Shown here: piece by piece, positions 34,960-42,926 of the stretch
Layout: every line of letters begins with the position of its first letter
Numbering within the stretch: position 1 is the stretch's first letter
Position numbers and translations under genes: made by a program
Assembly: GCF_947488465.1 (NCBI RefSeq)
Contig: NZ_CANKZA010000004.1
Location: 62,001-126,000 of the forward strand
Direction: 5' to 3'
Origin: an uncultured Microbacterium sp.
GTDB taxonomy: Bacteria; Actinomycetota; Actinomycetes; Actinomycetales; Microbacteriaceae
Length of the DNA stretch: 64,000 bases
Notes under the pieces: generated by a model
Seen by the model: only the letters and a program-made list of their open reading frames with translations
Told to the model about the DNA's origin: nothing
Databases searched by the model: none

Positions 34960-35308
34960 CGGGACTCCGTCCGTTTGCTGATGGGCCTGAGGCCCTCCCG
35001 AGTTTCAATCACCTCGCCCGAAACTCCCACTCTACCGGTGGAGCAGCGACGGAAATGACTGAGCTGCAAAGATCGCGACGACGAGCACCCCAGTCGAGAG
35101 ATGGACGAAGCGAACGAGATGATGAGAGCGGCATGCCATGTGAATCGTCGTTCGCGATGTATCTAACACGTTGGCTACTGTCGGTTATCGTCGCTCACGC
35201 ATCTATTAGTTACTACCCTCGCGCTGGTCTGTGCATGTTGAGTGTGCCTGGAGCATCGAGAGGTGGAACGTGATCGATGCGAGCGTGCGCCCCGGATAGG
35301 CTCAGATC
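34960..35308. other. 349-bp intergenic region at the right edge of the glycosyltransferase cassette
   Basis: No credible gene is visible on either strand. The sequence is mixed in composition, with AT-rich patches around 35150-35220 (TATCTAACACG, ATCTATTAGTTACTA), unlike the strongly G+C-rich flanks. It carries the flippase gene's ribosome site at one end and the dehydrogenase's TAGGCT box at the other. It may be a recombination border. Confidence 0.5.
35297..35302 (+). promoter_or_regulatory. Leaderless -10 box of the UDP-sugar dehydrogenase
   Basis: TAGGCT ends six bases before the ATG at 35309. Confidence 0.6.
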
Positions 35309-36604
35309 ATGCGTCTTTCCGTCATCGGCTGTGGGTATCTCGGGGCCGTGCACGCGGCGGCGATGGCTTCGATCGGCCATGAGGTCGTCGGCATCGACGT
35401 CGACCCCCGCAAGATCGACGCCCTCTCTCGCGGTGAGGCGCCCTTCTTCGAGCCCGGGCTACCCGAGATCCTCTCGGCCGGCGTCGCGTCGGGGCGCCTG
35501 CGGTTCACGACCGACATCGCCGAGGCACTGGGAGCGAAGGTCCACTTCATCGGAGTCGGCACGCCGCAGCAGAAAGACGGATACGCCGCCGATCTGACCT
35601 ACGTCAACGCGGCCGTCGACGCCCTCCTGCCCTATCTTTCGCCGGGTGACATCGTCGCCGGCAAATCGACTGTTCCGGTCGGCACGGCCGCCTCTCTCAC
35701 TCCGCGCATCGACGCAGCGGGCGCCACCCTCGTCTGGAACCCTGAGTTCCTCCGCGAAGGCTGGGCCGTGCAAGACACCATCGACCCCGACCGGCTCGTC
35801 GTCGGCGGCTCTGCCGACGCGGCCGACGTTCTGCGCGAGGTCTACCACCCCGCCGTCGCCAAGGGCACACCCTTCCTCGTCACCGACCTCGCGACGGCAG
35901 AGCTCGTCAAGGTCGCCGCGAACGCGTTTCTCGCGACCAAGATCAGCTTCATCAACGCCATGGCCGAGATCGCCGAGGTCACCGGCGCCGACGTCACCCA
36001 GCTCGCCGAAGCCATCGGACACGACGACCGCATCGGTCGCAAGTTCCTCGGCGCCGGCATCGGCTTCGGGGGTGGGTGCCTGCCCAAGGACATCCGCGCC
36101 TTCTCGGCCCGGGCCGAAGAACTCGGCCGCGGCGAATCGGTCGCCTTCCTCCGCGAAGTCGACGAGATCAATCTGCGTCGCCGCGAACGCGCCGTGCAGC
36201 TGGTCATCGAAGGCCTCGGCGGGCAGGTGTTCGAGAAGAAGATCACTGTGCTCGGGGCCGCGTTCAAGCCGTACAGCGACGACATTCGCGACTCCCCCGC
36301 CCTCGACGTCGCGGTGCGACTGCACGGGCTCGGAGCACGCGTCGTCGTGACCGACCCCGAAGCCATCGCGAACGCGCAGCGCGTGCACCCGCAGCTCACC
36401 TACGTCGCCGACCGCGACGAGGCGATCGCCGATGCAGACGCGATCATCCTGGTCACCGAGTGGGATGAGTACCGGCGTGAGCTCGCCCCGGAGCACGCCT
36501 CGACCCTGACCCACGGTCGCGTCGTGATCGATGGGCGCAATGGCCTCGACCCCGCGGCCTGGCGTGCGGCCGGCTGGACGTATCTGGGCATGGGTCGCCC
36601 GTAA
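35309..36604 (+). CDS. UDP-glucose/UDP-GlcNAc 6-dehydrogenase family
   Basis: A 431-residue NAD-dependent enzyme that oxidises C6 of a UDP-hexose twice to the uronate. The Rossmann start is LSVIGCGYLGAVHAAAMAS. GVGTPQQKDGYAD, GKSTVPVGTA, NPEFLREGWAV, the helix KVAANAFLATKISFINAMAE, and the active-site loop GFGGGCLPKD (cysteine near residue 257) are all present, followed by the C-terminal domain (GAAFKPYSDDIRDSPALDVA). Family members act on UDP-glucose (Ugd) or UDP-GlcNAc (WbpA). Given the WbpB/E/D-like genes elsewhere in the window, either is possible. It directly follows the flippase across a 349-bp gap. Confidence 0.92.
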   Translation: MRLSVIGCGYLGAVHAAAMASIGHEVVGIDVDPRKIDALSRGEAPFFEPGLPEILSAGVASGRLRFTTDIAEALGAKVHFIGVGTPQQKDGYAADLTYVNAAVDALLPYLSPGDIVAGKSTVPVGTAASLTPRIDAAGATLVWNPEFLREGWAVQDTIDPDRLVVGGSADAADVLREVYHPAVAKGTPFLVTDLATAELVKVAANAFLATKISFINAMAEIAEVTGADVTQLAEAIGHDDRIGRKFLGAGIGFGGGCLPKDIRAFSARAEELGRGESVAFLREVDEINLRRRERAVQLVIEGLGGQVFEKKITVLGAAFKPYSDDIRDSPALDVAVRLHGLGARVVVTDPEAIANAQRVHPQLTYVADRDEAIADADAIILVTEWDEYRRELAPEHASTLTHGRVVIDGRNGLDPAAWRAAGWTYLGMGRP

Positions 36605-36686
36605 CGCACAACGCGCATCTGACGTCGACTGCCTCAGTACGCTCGTCATGAGGCTGAGCACGCCTCGCCGGCAGATCGGGGACACC

Positions 36687-37015
36687 GTGGGTGAGCAGAA
36701 GCGCCGGCGCGCCACGATCGTCGACGTCGCCGCCGACGCGGGCACCTCCGATGCCACGAGGCCGGGCAATCGACGTGCTGCAACAGGCCGGGCGCCGCGT
36801 GCCGACCGGCGTCGGCGTCGTCGAGTTCGACGACTCGCTGGGCGACGCGCGTCACGCCCCAGCTGTCGACCGTGCACCAAGGCTCCGAGCCCACCGGCGA
36901 GCGCACGACCATCACACTGTTGCGCCTGATCTCGGGTGACGTCGGCATCGCCGCAAGGATCGCGGTCGGACCGATGTTCACGATGCCATCGTCTCCAGTG
37001 AGCAACGTGGGGTAA
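36687..37015 (+). pseudogene. Decayed LacI-family transcription regulator
   Basis: The GTG at 36687 opens VGEQKRRRATIVDVAADAGT, a LacI helix-turn-helix start. After about 22 codons the sequence jumps in another frame to RAIDVLQQAGRRVPTGVGVV, the C-terminal core of the family (normally followed by xFDDS), here EFDDSLGDA. A further frame change gives TPQLSTVHQGSEPTGERTTI and LLRLISGD, the family's last strand and helix, with a TAA at 37013. Roughly 200 codons between the DNA-binding and C-terminal parts are missing. It lies just upstream of the cohesin-dockerin operon, whose former regulator it may have been (inference). Confidence 0.8.
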
Positions 37016-37130
37016 CACCCGGGAAACGTCCGGCTGACAGAGTCCAGACATCCCCCCGGACGCGCCGATGCGACACAGCATCACGCCGTGTCGGCGGTCC
37101 ATTCCGCATCCCGAAAGGAATGGCTCTCGC

Positions 37131-37874
37131 ATGTCTGCACATCGCATGACAGCGGGCCTGCGCGGTGTCGGCGGTCGTGTGGCAGCACTTGCTGCCACGA
37201 CCGCTGCGCTGCTCGGCGTCTCGCTCGCCCTCGCCCCCGCGGCCTTCGCCGCCCCCGTCGGGGCGGTGACCATCACCGCTCCCCCCACGGCAGACGAAGG
37301 CGACACCATCTCGGTGTCGATCCCGGTCGACACCAGCACCGATCTCTTCGCGTTCGACCTCGTCGTCACGTTCGATGAGGCACTCCTCGCGTTCGACGAC
37401 GCTTCCGCCACGTTCCCGGCCGGCGGGTACGACAGCGTCACCGAGAGCGCGGGCAGCGTGCAGCTGACGCACACTCGCCTCGGGTCGTCTCCCGGGCTCG
37501 AGGGCGCGCAGGCGCTCGCGACCTTCACGTTCACCGTGGTGGACGGTGGCGCTGCCACGATCGAGCTCGCGTCGGCGACGTTCATCGACTCGCTCGGCGC
37601 GTCGACCCCGCTCGCCGCGCCCGTCTCGACGAGCGTGACGCTCGTCGCGGCTCCGGTCGTCGTCGCCCCCACCCCGACCGCCACTGTCACGCCCACCCCG
37701 ACACCGACCGTCACGGGCGCACCGGCTGGCGCGACCAGCACCCCCGCCGCCGCGCCGCTCGCCTCGACCGGCTCCGACCTCACCGTTCCGCTGGTCGTCG
37801 GCTCGCTCGCCGTGGCGCTCCTCGCGCTCGGCGCCGTCCTCGTCATCCGCCGCCGCAAGGAGATCGTCCGATGA
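37131..37874 (+). CDS. Wall-anchored cohesin-domain protein (LAxTG sorting signal)
   Basis: A 247-residue surface protein. Residues 1-40 are a signal peptide ending AFA. Residues about 41-165 match a cohesin: GAVTITAPPTADEGDTISVS, LFAFDLVVTFDEALLAFDDA and ALATFTFTVVDGGAATIELA carry the paired beta-strands and the F-D-L-x-x-x-Y/F-D core. A Thr-Pro linker follows (about 172-195). The sorting signal is LASTG at about 210-214, then a hydrophobic helix and RRRKEIVR; LAxTG is the site used by class E sortases in high-G+C Gram-positives. The ATG at 37131 follows GAAAGGA at 12 bases. Its stop overlaps the next start as ATGA, and the next protein carries a dockerin, so the two products should bind. 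Confidence 0.85.
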   Translation: MSAHRMTAGLRGVGGRVAALAATTAALLGVSLALAPAAFAAPVGAVTITAPPTADEGDTISVSIPVDTSTDLFAFDLVVTFDEALLAFDDASATFPAGGYDSVTESAGSVQLTHTRLGSSPGLEGAQALATFTFTVVDGGAATIELASATFIDSLGASTPLAAPVSTSVTLVAAPVVVAPTPTATVTPTPTPTVTGAPAGATSTPAAAPLASTGSDLTVPLVVGSLAVALLALGAVLVIRRRKEIVR

Positions 37875-39697
37875 ACCACTCCCTCTCATCCCGCCGCCGC
37901 CTGCTCACCGGCACCGCCGTTGTCGGCGTCGTGGCGCTGTGCGCCACCGGCGCGCCGGCCGCGTTCGCCGACGCCCCGGCGATGGCAACACCCGCCTTGC
38001 TCGCGCCGTACTACACCGAGCTCGACCTCACGGGTGACGAGCAGGTCACCACGGCCGATCTCGACCTGGCATCCGCCGCCCTCGGCACGACCGCGACCGA
38101 CGCCGACTGGGCCGCGATCGCGGGCATCGACCTCGATGCCGATCTCGTGATCACGGTGGCCGACATCGCTGCGCTCTCGCAGCGCATGGTCTACGACGAC
38201 GGTCCGTTCGAACTGGTCGAGGCATCGAGCCTCGACATGCAGGCGGCCATGAACGCCGGCGTCACGACATCGGTCGAGATCACGCAGGACTACATCGACC
38301 GGATCGCCGCCTACGACCGCACGATCCCGGCCGGCGCGACCCGCGCACTCAACTCGATCATCACCGTCAACGCGGCCGCGTTGCAGGTGGCGGCCGCCGC
38401 CGACGCCGAACGCGCCGAGCACGGCATGACGAGCATGCTGCTCGGCGTGCCGATCGCGCTGAAAGACAACTACAACACCGCCGACATGGTCACGACGGGT
38501 GGGTGTGGATGCTGGAACGCCAACCAGACCTCCACCGACGCGTTCATGGTCGAGGGCCTGCGTGACGCCGGCGCCGTGATCCTCGCGAAGGCGTCGCTTG
38601 ACGAGTTCGCCTACGGATTCGCCTCGGAGTTCTCGTCGTTCCAGGACCCGGGATCGACGCTGCTCGTCGCCTCGCCCTACGACACCACGAAGACGGCCGG
38701 CGGCTCGTCGGGCGGCACGGGCGCCGCGATCGCCGCGAACCTGTCGGGCATCGGCTTCGGCACCGACACGGGCGGCTCGATCCGCGTGCCGTCGTCGTAC
38801 AACCAGCTCGTCGGCATTCGCCCGACGGTCGGGCTCGCGAGCCGCGACGGGATCATCCCGCTCGCCCTCTCGCAAGACACCGGCGGGCCCATCGCCCGTT
38901 CGGTGCTCGACGCGGCGGTCGCGCTCGATGCGGTCGTCGGTGTCGACCCGGCCGACACCGTGACCTCGCGCCAGGCCGGACTCGTCCCCGAGTCATACAC
39001 GTCAGAGCTGTCGGAGGCCTCCCTCGAGGGTGCGCGCATCGGCTACCTGCCGTCGATGGTCGGTTCGAACTCGGCCACGTCGGGGCTCTTCGCCGCCGCT
39101 CGCGAGACGCTCGCCGCGCAGGGCGCGACGCTCGTCGAGCTCACCGCGCCGACCGGCTTCAGCGCCGTGCTGAACGAGGGCTCGGGCTCGACCAACGAGT
39201 TCAAGCACGACCTCGACATCTACGTCGCGACCCACTTGTCACCGGCGGTCGAATCGCGCACACTGCAGCAGGTCCTCGACGGCGGCAACTTCGTCACGTC
39301 GCGCCGCAGCGTCTACGTCCAGCGCAACAACGTGACCGACGCGACCTACCAGGCGTGGGCGGGCCCGACCGGCTCGCACACGACCCAGCTCGCGGCGGGC
39401 AAGGTGCTCGTCACCGAGTTCATGGACGCGAACGACCTGGATGCCCTCATCTACCCGAGCACCAACACCTACGGCACGATCGGCACCAACATGCGCCTCA
39501 GCCCCAACACGGGCATGCCGTCTGTGACGCTGCCGATGGGAATCACGGGTGAGGGCCAGAGCGGATCGTCGGTCGGCGTCAACCTCGAATGGCTCGGCCG
39601 CGACTTCTCTGAGGGCACCCTCTTGGGGCTCGCGTACGACTTCGAGCAGGCGACCCACTACCGCACGAGCCCCACGATGTACCCCGCGCTGCCGTAA
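37871..39697 (+). CDS. Exported amidase-signature enzyme with an N-terminal dockerin
   Basis: A 608-residue secreted enzyme. The N-terminus SRRRLLTGTAVVGVVALC resembles a twin-arginine signal, cleaved near ADA (residue 34). Residues 49-107 form a type I dockerin: two calcium loops, DLTGDEQVTTAD (52-63) and DLDADLVITVAD (87-98), each with acidic or polar residues at positions 1, 3, 5 and 12. The amidase-signature domain then runs from about 115 to 600, with the catalytic lysine in ALKDNYN (about 198), cis-serine in GGSSGG (about 277) and nucleophile in DTGGSIRVPSS (about 302). It should hydrolyse an amide or ester outside the cell while held on the wall by the cohesin protein made from the upstream overlapping gene. 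Substrate unknown. Confidence 0.9.
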   Translation: MNHSLSSRRRLLTGTAVVGVVALCATGAPAAFADAPAMATPALLAPYYTELDLTGDEQVTTADLDLASAALGTTATDADWAAIAGIDLDADLVITVADIAALSQRMVYDDGPFELVEASSLDMQAAMNAGVTTSVEITQDYIDRIAAYDRTIPAGATRALNSIITVNAAALQVAAAADAERAEHGMTSMLLGVPIALKDNYNTADMVTTGGCGCWNANQTSTDAFMVEGLRDAGAVILAKASLDEFAYGFASEFSSFQDPGSTLLVASPYDTTKTAGGSSGGTGAAIAANLSGIGFGTDTGGSIRVPSSYNQLVGIRPTVGLASRDGIIPLALSQDTGGPIARSVLDAAVALDAVVGVDPADTVTSRQAGLVPESYTSELSEASLEGARIGYLPSMVGSNSATSGLFAAARETLAAQGATLVELTAPTGFSAVLNEGSGSTNEFKHDLDIYVATHLSPAVESRTLQQVLDGGNFVTSRRSVYVQRNNVTDATYQAWAGPTGSHTTQLAAGKVLVTEFMDANDLDALIYPSTNTYGTIGTNMRLSPNTGMPSVTLPMGITGEGQSGSSVGVNLEWLGRDFSEGTLLGLAYDFEQATHYRTSPTMYPALP

Positions 39698-39721
39698 GGC
39701 GACGTCGGCGATATCGGGATG

Positions 39722-39747
39722 CGCCCCGGAGCTTCGGCTTCGGGGCG
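39722..39747 (+). terminator. Terminator of the cohesin-dockerin operon
   Basis: CGCCCCGGAGC, a TTCG tetraloop and GCTTCGGGGCG form an 11-bp stem with one G-T pair, 25 bases after the amidase stop, followed by TGTCTGTG. The rest of the gap to 39862 holds nothing recognisable. Confidence 0.65.
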
Positions 39748-39862
39748 TGTCTGTGGGTGGGTGGGGTGGACGTGTCGGGGCGGGTGTTCGCTCGCGGTGG
39801 CTCCTTGGCGAAGCGGTCGGCACGGCCTGGGGATAACTCGGGCGAGTGTCGGAGGTATGTTC

Positions 39863-39868
39863 TAGTCT
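39863..39868 (+). promoter_or_regulatory. Leaderless -10 box of the second DUF222/HNH gene
   Basis: TAGTCT ends six bases before the ATG at 39875. Confidence 0.6.
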
Positions 39869-39874
39869 TTTGAC

Positions 39875-41206
39875 ATGGAAGAGAACCAGCTCACCGGGAT
39901 CGCGGAAGCGCTCGACGCGCTGGCCGCGGCCGGGGGCGGGAATGCTCCCGGAGCGTTGAGCCCGGGTGAGCTGGTTGCGGTGAACCAGGCATTCGGTGCA
40001 TTGCGGCGGCGGGTCGAAGCCGCGTTCGCGCCCGTCGCGGCCGAGATCGCCCGGCAGTCGCGGGTCGAACTCGGGAAAGACTCCCTCGCGAAGAAACAGG
40101 GGTTCCGGTCCCCCGTCACGTTCATCCAAGCCACCACCGGGTCCAGCATCGGCGACGCGGTCAAACTCGTGCAGGTCGGTGAAGCCACCGCCACCCGCCT
40201 GACGCTGACGGGTAAGCATTTGCCGGCCAAGCACCCGCACGTCGCGGACGGGGTCCGCTCCGGCCTGCTGAGCGTCGCGACCGCGTCAGCGATCGTGTCG
40301 ATGCTCGACCGCATCGAGGTACGAGTGGATAATTCTCGCCTCGACGCGACTGAGCGGGAGCTCGCTCTGATGGCGCCGGGGCTCCGCGCGGATGAACTTG
40401 CCCGGCTCCTCGCGCGCGCGGAAGCCACCCTCGACCCCGACGGGCTTGAGCCCCGGCACGAGCAGGCCCGCGCGGAACGGTTCCTGGAGATCCGGGAACG
40501 CGACGGCCGGATGCGCATCACCGGAGAAGTCGACATCGAAACCGGTGCCCCCATCAAGACTGTGATCGACGCGATGGTCACCCAAGCTATCCGCGCCAAC
40601 CACGACGCCGACGACGCCACCCGCGACCAGCGGTCGATGAAACAGATGCGCGCCGACGCGCTCGCCACCCTCTGCCGACACGCGATCGGCTGCGACCAAC
40701 TCCCCACCGGGCCATCGACGACCGTGATCGTGCGGGTGACCCTCGAGGAGTTGCAGACCGGTGTCGGCGCGGCCACCATCGACGGGATCGACCAGCCCCT
40801 CCCCGCCAGGGCGCTCCGCCGCCTCGCCTGCGACCTGCAGGTCATCCCCTGGGTCATGGGCAGCGACAGCGAGATCCTCGATTGGGGACGCGACAAGCGC
40901 GGATTCACCCGCGCACAGAAACTCGCCCTCGCCCTCCGCGACGGCGGATGCGCCTGCTGCGGAGCACCCGTCGCCTGGACCGAAGTCCACCACATCCAAT
41001 GGTGGAGTAAAAACGGCCCCACCGACCTGTCCAACGGCATCCTCCTCTGCACCGCCTGCCACCACCGCATCCACGACGACGGCTGGGAGATCCACATCGA
41101 CGGCACCGGCACCGACGCGAAAATCTGGTTCATCCCCCCACCCTGGATAGACCGAAATCAGACCCCACGACCCGGCGGACGACGGCGCTACACGCTCGCC
41201 GTGTAG
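39875..41206 (+). CDS. DUF222/HNH endonuclease-like protein (13E12 type)
   Basis: A 443-residue DUF222 protein with an HNH domain at about 345-405. The N-terminal helical region contains FRSPVTFIQATTGSSIGDAV and HVADGVRSGLLSVATASAIV, as in the family. The HNH part reads CACCGAPVAWTEVHHIQWWS, NGPTDLSNGILLC and TACHHRIHDDGWEIH, with two CxxC-type zinc knuckle pairs and the catalytic His-His. It differs in length and sequence from the copy at 21988, so it is a distinct paralogue rather than a recent duplicate. Likely DNA-binding or cleaving; biological role unknown. Confidence 0.9.
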   Translation: MEENQLTGIAEALDALAAAGGGNAPGALSPGELVAVNQAFGALRRRVEAAFAPVAAEIARQSRVELGKDSLAKKQGFRSPVTFIQATTGSSIGDAVKLVQVGEATATRLTLTGKHLPAKHPHVADGVRSGLLSVATASAIVSMLDRIEVRVDNSRLDATERELALMAPGLRADELARLLARAEATLDPDGLEPRHEQARAERFLEIRERDGRMRITGEVDIETGAPIKTVIDAMVTQAIRANHDADDATRDQRSMKQMRADALATLCRHAIGCDQLPTGPSTTVIVRVTLEELQTGVGAATIDGIDQPLPARALRRLACDLQVIPWVMGSDSEILDWGRDKRGFTRAQKLALALRDGGCACCGAPVAWTEVHHIQWWSKNGPTDLSNGILLCTACHHRIHDDGWEIHIDGTGTDAKIWFIPPPWIDRNQTPRPGGRRRYTLAV

Positions 41207-41265
41207 CCTCGCGGCCTCACCCACTTTCCGTGTCGAGGCATCCCGTTCAGAATAGGAATGTGTAC

Positions 41266-41520
41266 ATGTCCGTCGAACTCCTCGCGCTGATCATCAGCAC
41301 GTTGACGCTGCTGCTCGGGTTCATCACGGTGATCGGCTGGCTGGTCACCCGCACCGACCGCCAGTTCGAGCGACTGGCGCAGAATCTCGGCGCCCGGGTG
41401 GATAGCGTCGAACACACCCTTGCCGCCCGAATCGCCAGCGTCGAGCGTGAACTCGTCGAGGTGAAGATCGCCGTGGCGCGCATGGAAGGCCCACCGCGAC
41501 ACCTCGTCGTCGGTCGCTGA
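41266..41520 (+). CDS. Small membrane protein with a C-terminal coiled coil
   Basis: An 84-residue protein: residues 2-25 form one membrane helix (SVELLALIISTLTLLLGFI), and residues about 32-72 have regular leucine/valine/isoleucine spacing (ERLAQNLGARVDSVEHTLAA) typical of a coiled coil. I chose the ATG at 41266 because AGGA lies eight bases upstream; an earlier in-frame ATG lacks a site. Similar short orphan proteins are common near actinobacterial membrane genes, but no function is known. It follows the HNH gene by 59 bp. Confidence 0.65.
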   Translation: MSVELLALIISTLTLLLGFITVIGWLVTRTDRQFERLAQNLGARVDSVEHTLAARIASVERELVEVKIAVARMEGPPRHLVVGR

Positions 41521-41962
41521 CGACGAGGCCTACGCGTACTGGTACTCGAACATGCCGGAGCCGGGCGCGTCGTGAGTCCCCAACCGGCGAGCGCCGAGAA
41601 CACTCGTCAGCAAAAGCCGGAGCCCTCCCTGACGCACTCCGACGATCACGCCCAGCAACAACCGCAACTGCGGACGCAGACCAGCAGTGACGGGAACCTC
41701 GGCGACGATGTCGGAGTAACCGTTGACGACGGGGAAGCCGAACGGAGAGTCCTGATGGACGGGGAACACACTCGGGAGCGTCACGTACGGCTGCCCGGGG
41801 CCGGACGCGAGGGACAGCGTCGCGAAGGCTGACAGATGAGCCTGGCGATTTCGACTTCCCCGTCCACATCGCGGGGTCCAACGCGTCTCGCACGTGCACG
41901 ATCCAGTTCCTCATCGACGGCGTCGTCTTCCAGCCCGCGACGAGGTCCGTCACGGTCTGAGC
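41521..41962. other. 442-bp gap with probable gene remnants
   Basis: No intact gene is convincing. On the minus strand an open stretch (about 41530-41840) reads YVTLPSVFPVHQDSPFGFPV and ends FEYQYA; it lacks a clear start and I recognise no family. On the plus strand a short C-terminal-like fragment is listed separately. The two overlap, so at most one was a real gene. Confidence 0.4.
41835..41960 (+). pseudogene. Possible C-terminal remnant of an exported beta-sandwich protein
   Basis: A 41-codon open end reads DFDFPVHIAGSNASRTCTIQ then FLIDGVVFQPATRSVTV before TGA. The S-x-T-C-x-I-x-x-x-I-D-G pattern resembles the last strands of MmpS-like accessory proteins. No matching upstream part remains in frame, so this would be debris. 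Weakly supported. Confidence 0.25.
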
Positions 41963-42796
41963 TCAGCGCACGACGGCCGTGACCGTCGCCAGTCGCTCGA
42001 GCACCTCTTGACTGATCGATCCCAGAAGGAACCGCGCGAGCGCGCCGCGCCCGTGCGACCCCAGCACGATGAGGCGCGCTCTCGCGGCGTGCGCGTTGAT
42101 GATGTGAGACGGATACCCCCGCTCCACCACCCGCTCGATCACGAGGTCGGGGTACTCCGAGGCGAGCCCGGCGAGCGCAAGCCCCTGCATCTCTTCGGTC
42201 ACCGCCTGCATGTTCGCCAGATACATCTCGGGATAGACCGCCAGGGCGTTGCGGGGCGCCGTCAGCGGCGTCCAGACGCTCACCGCGATGAGCTTCTCGC
42301 CGAGCCGATCGGCCTCGCCCGCCGCGAACGCGAGGGCTCGTTCCGACACCGCCGAACCGTCGAGCCCGATGACGACACCCGCACGATCATCCACGTCGAT
42401 GTCGGGCACGACGACCACGGGGCAGTGCGCGCCGGCGGCGATCCGGATGCCGTGCGCGCCGCGCGCGGGCCCGCTCTCGGGCCCGCGGTAGTCGCTGCCG
42501 AGAACCAGCAGGGCAGCATCCTTCGATGCATCGATCAGGTGCGCGACCGGGTTGCCGGCCAGCACGCGAGTGGCGGTACCCCCACCGGCCCGCGCGGCCT
42601 GCTCGTCGAGCATGCCCTGCGCGGCAGCCATCGCCCGTTCGAGCACCGACGCCTCGCCGACGGCACCCACCACGCCCCCGACGACCGCGAGGAGCTCGAC
42701 GCTCTGGCCGCGCGCTCTCCCGCGGGCAACGGCCCAATCGACGGCGCGGTCCGAGACCGGCGCCCCCGACACCCCGACGATGATCTTCTCAGCCAT
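41963..42796 (-). CDS. Tandem universal stress protein
   Basis: A 277-residue protein with two UspA domains (about 1-130 and 135-277). The first starts EKIIVGVSGAPVSDRAVDWA and the second GVVIGLDGSAVSERALAFAA. The second domain has a full ATP-binding motif, GSHGRGALARFLLGSISQ (G-2x-G-9x-G-S); in the first this loop is altered (GSDYRGPESGPARG), so only one site may bind nucleotide. The ATG at 42796 is chosen over 42811 because GGAGGG lies seven bases before it. Such proteins respond to redox or growth arrest in actinobacteria. Confidence 0.92.
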   Translation of the reverse strand: MAEKIIVGVSGAPVSDRAVDWAVARGRARGQSVELLAVVGGVVGAVGEASVLERAMAAAQGMLDEQAARAGGGTATRVLAGNPVAHLIDASKDAALLVLGSDYRGPESGPARGAHGIRIAAGAHCPVVVVPDIDVDDRAGVVIGLDGSAVSERALAFAAGEADRLGEKLIAVSVWTPLTAPRNALAVYPEMYLANMQAVTEEMQGLALAGLASEYPDLVIERVVERGYPSHIINAHAARARLIVLGSHGRGALARFLLGSISQEVLERLATVTAVVR

Positions 42797-42913
42797 GATG
42801 TGTCCCTCCATTGGAACTGCCTGTCTTTGTCACGCTACGCCGCCCGCGCCCGCACGGCCACGGCGCGAGCCAGAAGAAAGCCGATCACCCAGGCTGTACC
42901 AGTGGGCCCTCGA

Positions 42914-42919
42914 TAGACT
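42914..42919 (+). promoter_or_regulatory. Leaderless -10 box of the decayed histidine kinase
   Basis: TAGACT ends seven bases before the ATG at 42927, so the pseudogene still has a promoter. Confidence 0.55.
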
Positions 42920-42926
42920 CCACCCC

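Noticed and set aside
41530-41840. Small minus-strand gene ending FEYQYA
   Set aside because: No start signal, no known family, and it overlaps a more protein-like plus-strand fragment; kept only as a comment.
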